A stretch of 64,000 nt of DNA from Ectocarpus siliculosus (Eukaryota; Sar; Phaeophyceae; Ectocarpales; Ectocarpaceae). Below are positions 60,205 through 64,000 of this stretch, piece by piece (the stretch's first letter is position 1; the number at the start of each line of letters is the position of its first letter). The notes beneath the pieces are model-generated. The model was not told where the DNA came from. It did no database searches and saw nothing but the letters and a program-made list of their open reading frames with translations. The position numbers and the translations under genes were made by a program. The stretch covers positions 6,984,381 through 7,048,380 of the forward strand of contig FN649751.1 of NCBI GenBank assembly GCA_000310025.1, written 5' to 3'.

Positions 60205-63200
60205 ATGCGGGGCTTTGGGGATTCATATGCTATGGGTGGCCCTCATGGTGCGTTTGTCTTTCCTCATGCTGATCCCACGTGCACCATGGGCATGATGTAC
60301 GTGCAGGGTGGCGATGGAGGCGAGGTGCCGGCGCCTAGGCCCGACTGGCTGCCGGACGGATGCGAGATGCTTGCAGATGGAGAGTACGACGCTATCGTCA
60401 TGGGGACGGGACTCAAGGAGGCTATCATGTCGGGACTCCTGTCAACTCTGGGAATGAAGGTATGTACGGCGATCATTTCTGTCGAGCAGTAGTGCAGCAA
60501 AGGATTCGAGCTTTTTTTCTCTCTTTTTGCTTAGCAGAGCAGCTCACGATCAGCGTGTTTGCCCTTTGGTTGAGTAGAAGGCACGTCCGATCGACCGACC
60601 TTTTGCGAATCCAAGCACAGCAGTTGCTATTGTTTCTGTGCAACCGGATCCTATTTGCCGTGCTAGTCCATTCTAGTTTTGGGTACTTGAAGGCTGCAAT
60701 AATCTTCACACAGACATACCGGCGATCACCCTGTGCATTTGATAGTGCCTCGTTTGAGAGAGCATTAGACGAGCCGAGGTGCCGCCTCGGCGATGTATGC
60801 CACAGGGATGCTAGGATCTATTATAGGGACTCAGCTACCGTTGACGACTCAAGATACCACACCCCGGGGCCGATTTTCAAAGCTCGATTACTCCACGACG
60901 AAGAGGGTGCCGAAATCATATGATGCGTTGTCGGAAAACCTCTCCACGAGACGACTCCAACGCCCACATTTTCGGCACCGCCTCTCTCTCTGCTGGGGAG
61001 CAATCGAGCTTTCAAAAAGGGTCAAAAGGGGCGTGATATATTACGGCACACCTACGGTGTGATATCATGCACGAAAATGAGGAGCCCCATCTTGTTCGCG
61101 TTGAAAACCTTCTCTCGAACGTGTGCGGGGGCCACCTGCTGCTGCGATTTTTTCCGAAAACACTTTCCTCTGCTGTCGTGCTGCTGCCGATCCACCCTGC
61201 GACAATGCCGCTCTATGTCCATTGATTTCTCGATTGCGATTCGGTAGGTCCTGCACGTGGACCGCAACAACTACTACGGCGGAGAGTGCGCGTCGCTGAA
61301 CCTCACGAACCTGTACAACAAGTTTAGGCCCGGGCAGCCGCCGGCCCCGGAGCTCGGACACCCCACACGAGACTACAACGTCGACCTCATCCCCAAGTTC
61401 CTAATGGCCAACGGGAACCTTGTCAAGATGCTGCTAATGACCAAGGTATGCATACATACCGGCTTGCAGTATTCACCGGCTGTTTCTGTGCTGTGAATCC
61501 TACAGGTAGGAGGTCTCTTGTCCAACTTTGTGGGTGAGGTTCTTGGAGGAAATGTCTTTGCTGATCCCACCCTGTGTATTGTTCCTGGTGGTCGGATTCG
61601 TGCTAGTGCTTTGACGCGTGGCGAGCATCACTGATACACACGCGGTCGTCGCCACGCTTGTTCCTTGGGAATGGCTTGCGTCTCTTGCCCTGCGGCCGCA
61701 TTACAACAAGTAACTTCCGATTGTATTGTCGCCGCCCCATGTTCCGGATCGATCGTGATGATGACCAAATGTTGGTGTTGTTCCGCGAAACATGCGGACC
61801 ACTGGGGAAGTTACCCCCGGAATTCTCGTTTAATTCCAGGGTTTACAGTCACGTTGTCTGGCGCGTTTTGTGACACTACAATCGATATACGCACTTTGTA
61901 GATCACCCCCCAAGCTAGTCGCTAGGTTATGGCCACGACGCAACCCCTTGAGTTCGGCTGTTGATCTTGGAAGGTGACCCGCTACCTGGAGTTCAAGACG
62001 GTGGACGGCAGCTACGTGGTGAAGGGGGGCAAGATCAACAAGGCGAGACAGTCGGGAGTAACGAACCATAACAGCGGCGTGATCTACTATTTCCCGCATG
62101 AAGCATTCCTTCTCATGTTCATGCTATTCGAACGTTGGAGGCCGTACCCGGCGTTGACTGTGCTGTCGCGGTTGTGTTGATTTTGCCGGGTCCTGTAGTG
62201 CCTCTCTGTGGCTGGTGATGTTGTCAGCCTGTGACATCGCAAGGGATCTGAATCAGTTGGGCCAGCACACGTTGTTTGAAGGCACTCAGCAGAGATCGGG
62301 GACCTGTTTGGTCTGACCACAGGAAGATCAACGACAAGCAAGCAACGTGTCGGGCAGACGCAATGTCAGACTAAAACTCTGTCAGGAGCCTAACGGAGCA
62401 AGTCGGAACGACTCGCCACCTCTCCATCGGTACGTAGACCGTGTCCGGTGTTTTCGTGTACGAACGAAAAAAAATGAACCAATAGAGGTGTAGGTTTGCT
62501 GTGTCCCCATTCCTCTGACTTGCTTCTTCCCGGGTCTTGCTTTTGCGGTTGTGTTTTTGTTTTCTGGAATACTCTCGAAACTACCGCCAGGTGCCGGCGA
62601 CGCCTGACGAGGCCTTGCGCACTTCATTGATGGGCATCTTCGAGAAGAGGCGCTTCCGCAACTTCCTCCAGTACCTCGCGGGCTACGACGAGCAGCAGCC
62701 CGACACCTTCAAAGGTAGGTGCCCCATCGTGGCGATCTTCGATCTAGTAGTAGGAGTAGCGTGACCAGTATTCGTCCATGGCGTCCTCCATCATGTCAAT
62801 GCCATATTCCTCCATCAGGTCTTGCTGGCCTTATCGCTGGCAATTTACCATACATACAGTGGCGGGTGTTCCCATACGCATGTGAGATGTCCAAGAGATA
62901 TTTACAACACCAAACACCGTGTCGGCACAGGCAGCCTCTGCAATAGGTTGTAGAGCAATGGAGTTTTGAAAGTCAGGCTAGGGGGTGCGCGATGACTCGT
63001 GCTATTGCGGTAACTGATAGCGTGGGGTCGGTGGTACACCTTGGTTTCATGGTACACGGGGCAGAGATCGTACTTGTGTGCAACTGATATGGATAGCAGC
63101 AGTTTGGGGCATGGCAATGGGCACGAGCATGGTTGCTCTGTGGTGTAGCGTGGTGGTATGTAGCGACGAGGGCGTTCTTGCACGGGTCACGGATCGCACA

Positions 63201-63633
63201 AGAGGCGCATGGCACGAGGCGTAACGAAGAAGCCGTGTGCCCGAAGGCGCTGTCCTTTTGTCCTCTTTTCGCCCAAATTGTGTGTCGTGATCCTTGTTGT
63301 TTCGGGGCCTTCCGGGCCTTCACCCATTGCTGCTGTACCTCGAAATCGACCATTGAGCAAAACTCCAACCAGTAACAAACTACTGCTGTTGATTTCGTGT
63401 CTCCTCATTTTTTTTTTTTCTCGCGCCACTTGTAGATGTCGTAGATGTGGTCTGGTACCCCTCTTCCCTTGACGTACGTGAGTGCTGCTTTGCCCTTGGT
63501 GGCCCCGTCCAGGTCGGGATCTGAGGCGGATGACGATGCTCCAGCTCTACGAAGACTTCGGGCTGGACGAGAACACCCAGTCTTTCACCGGCCACGCCAT
63601 GGCCCTGCAGAGGGATGACACCTACCTCCACAA
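60205..63633 (+). CDS. Rab GDP dissociation inhibitor, N-terminal half (gene runs off the window)
   Basis: Exons: about 60205-60459, 61248-61445, 61974-62042, 62591-62714 and 63513 to about 63633, with consistent phases. The protein shows [20 protein letters not shown] and [13 protein letters not shown] (the dinucleotide-fold start of the GDI/REP superfamily), then [57 protein letters not shown] and [26 protein letters not shown] and the close fit to GDI throughout favour GDI over Rab escort protein. GDI extracts GDP-bound prenylated Rabs from membranes and keeps them soluble in the cytosol. About 255 residues are present, against about 440-450 in full GDIs. The start is uncertain: ATGs at 60205, 60287-60296 and 60367 are all in frame, and the first would add about 55 residues before the usual GDI start. 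Intron 3 begins with GC. Confidence 0.9.
60836..61048. mobile_element. MITE/foldback element, copy 2 (213 bp), in GDI intron 1
   Basis: It starts taccgttgacgactcaaga and ends ..tattacggca. The two ends are imperfect inverted repeats around an AAAGCTCGATT(A/G)CTCC core. Ends, core and length match the element at 14298-14512. It lies inside the intron 60460-61247. No clear target duplication is left. Confidence 0.75.
62043..62590 (+). other. Putative GC-AG intron 3 of the GDI gene
   Basis: Conserved GDI sequence runs KGGKINK | VPATPDEAL across the junction. The first part ends at 62042 followed by GCGAGA, not GT, and the second starts at 62591 after CCGCCAG, phase 0. No GT donor nearby keeps the conserved KGGKI-K segment intact. 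Confidence 0.7.
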
Positions 63634-63639
63634 GTGCGT

Positions 63640-64000
63640 GTGATACTGCTGTGCCCCCCCCCCCCCCCCCCCCATTTCTGTTTCGAAACCCCCCACTACC
63701 AAATCCACCTCCCTCGGAAAAAGAAAAAACCCCTTTTGGGTTGGGACTCCAGAACCCTTGTGTTGGAGAAACCGTACCTCTTGGATAGGGGGCCAGAACC
63801 CCACTGTTGGTTCCAGAACCCTTTCAGTGGGGGCTACGGTTTTAAAAAACTCCCTTTTAAAAAATTTCCGGGTTTAAAAAGGGCAAAAAACTTGACACAC
63901 CCCTCTCTTAAAACCAACCCCCATTTTCTTAAACCCAACCTGCCCCCCCCCCCTTTAGCCCCCCTTTGGAAAAAAAGAAAGGACCAATTGGCCTCCGTGG
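63640..64000. other. Low-quality contig end
   Basis: A run of about 20 C is followed by stretched homopolymers and near-repeated phrases such as ccagaaccc three or four times, with no GDI coding sequence although the next exon would be expected close by. This is unlike the rest of the window and looks like degraded read ends next to a gap. Confidence 0.7.

Noticed and set aside
1-64000. CRISPR arrays, bacterial operons, integrated viral genes
   Set aside because: No regularly spaced direct repeats with unique spacers, no Shine-Dalgarno-led polycistrons and no recognisable viral structural or replication genes were seen.

Overview
This is nuclear DNA from a eukaryote with many spliceosomal introns. 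Exons are GC-rich and full of Ala, Gln, Gly and Ser runs. Splice sites fit GT(A/G)AG..YAG, and genes are separated by long repeat-rich intergenic DNA. A brown alga of the Ectocarpus type is the best guess. The reasons are the 42-residue TPR unit used by the brown-algal NB-ARC-TPR genes, a stramenopile-like CCT-domain protein and the overall base composition. This is inference from protein style; no organelle or rRNA marker is present. Exon coordinates below come from reading splice sites and checking that the phases match.

Layout. (1) 312-12824 (+): a large multi-exon gene for a chromatin-reader-like protein. It carries four copies of an unnamed about 45-residue module (D/E-R-I-x-L-W ... A-P-K-R ... 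H-P ... L-Y-x-G-Q), a CW zinc finger, a Tudor/chromo-barrel-like domain and long low-complexity tails. It ends just before a 499-base assembly gap. (2) 16.8-18.75 kb (+): a PARP-like ADP-ribosyltransferase-fold gene that lacks its last segment, followed by two TPR units. (3) 19-34 kb: a diverged segmental duplication. Copy A has a TPR remnant and a frameshifted RING remnant. Copy B has 15 intact TPR units in one exon and an intact RING exon. (4) 34.5-45 kb: repeat-rich DNA with no convincing gene. It holds a minisatellite with inverted arms, about 230-bp degenerate tandem repeats, CCCATGGG arrays, an (AAC)n tract and a short interstitial telomere-like block. (5) 48663-57130 (-): a seven-exon gene for a CCT-domain nuclear protein. 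(6) 60205 to the right end (+): the 5' half of a Rab GDP dissociation inhibitor gene, divergent from the CCT gene across about 3 kb. The last 350 bases look like poor-quality contig end.

Mobile elements: two copies of a tRNA-derived SINE with A and B boxes and a poly(A) tail, and two copies of a 213-215 bp foldback/MITE element with about 55-bp terminal inverted repeats. One SINE copy lies at a site that is empty in the paralogous segment, and one MITE copy has a 6-bp direct repeat on each side.

The genes do not form a pathway. The CW/Tudor and CCT proteins are probably nuclear regulators, the GDI serves Rab membrane traffic, and the PARP/TPR/RING block looks like a fast-evolving, duplicated accessory locus.
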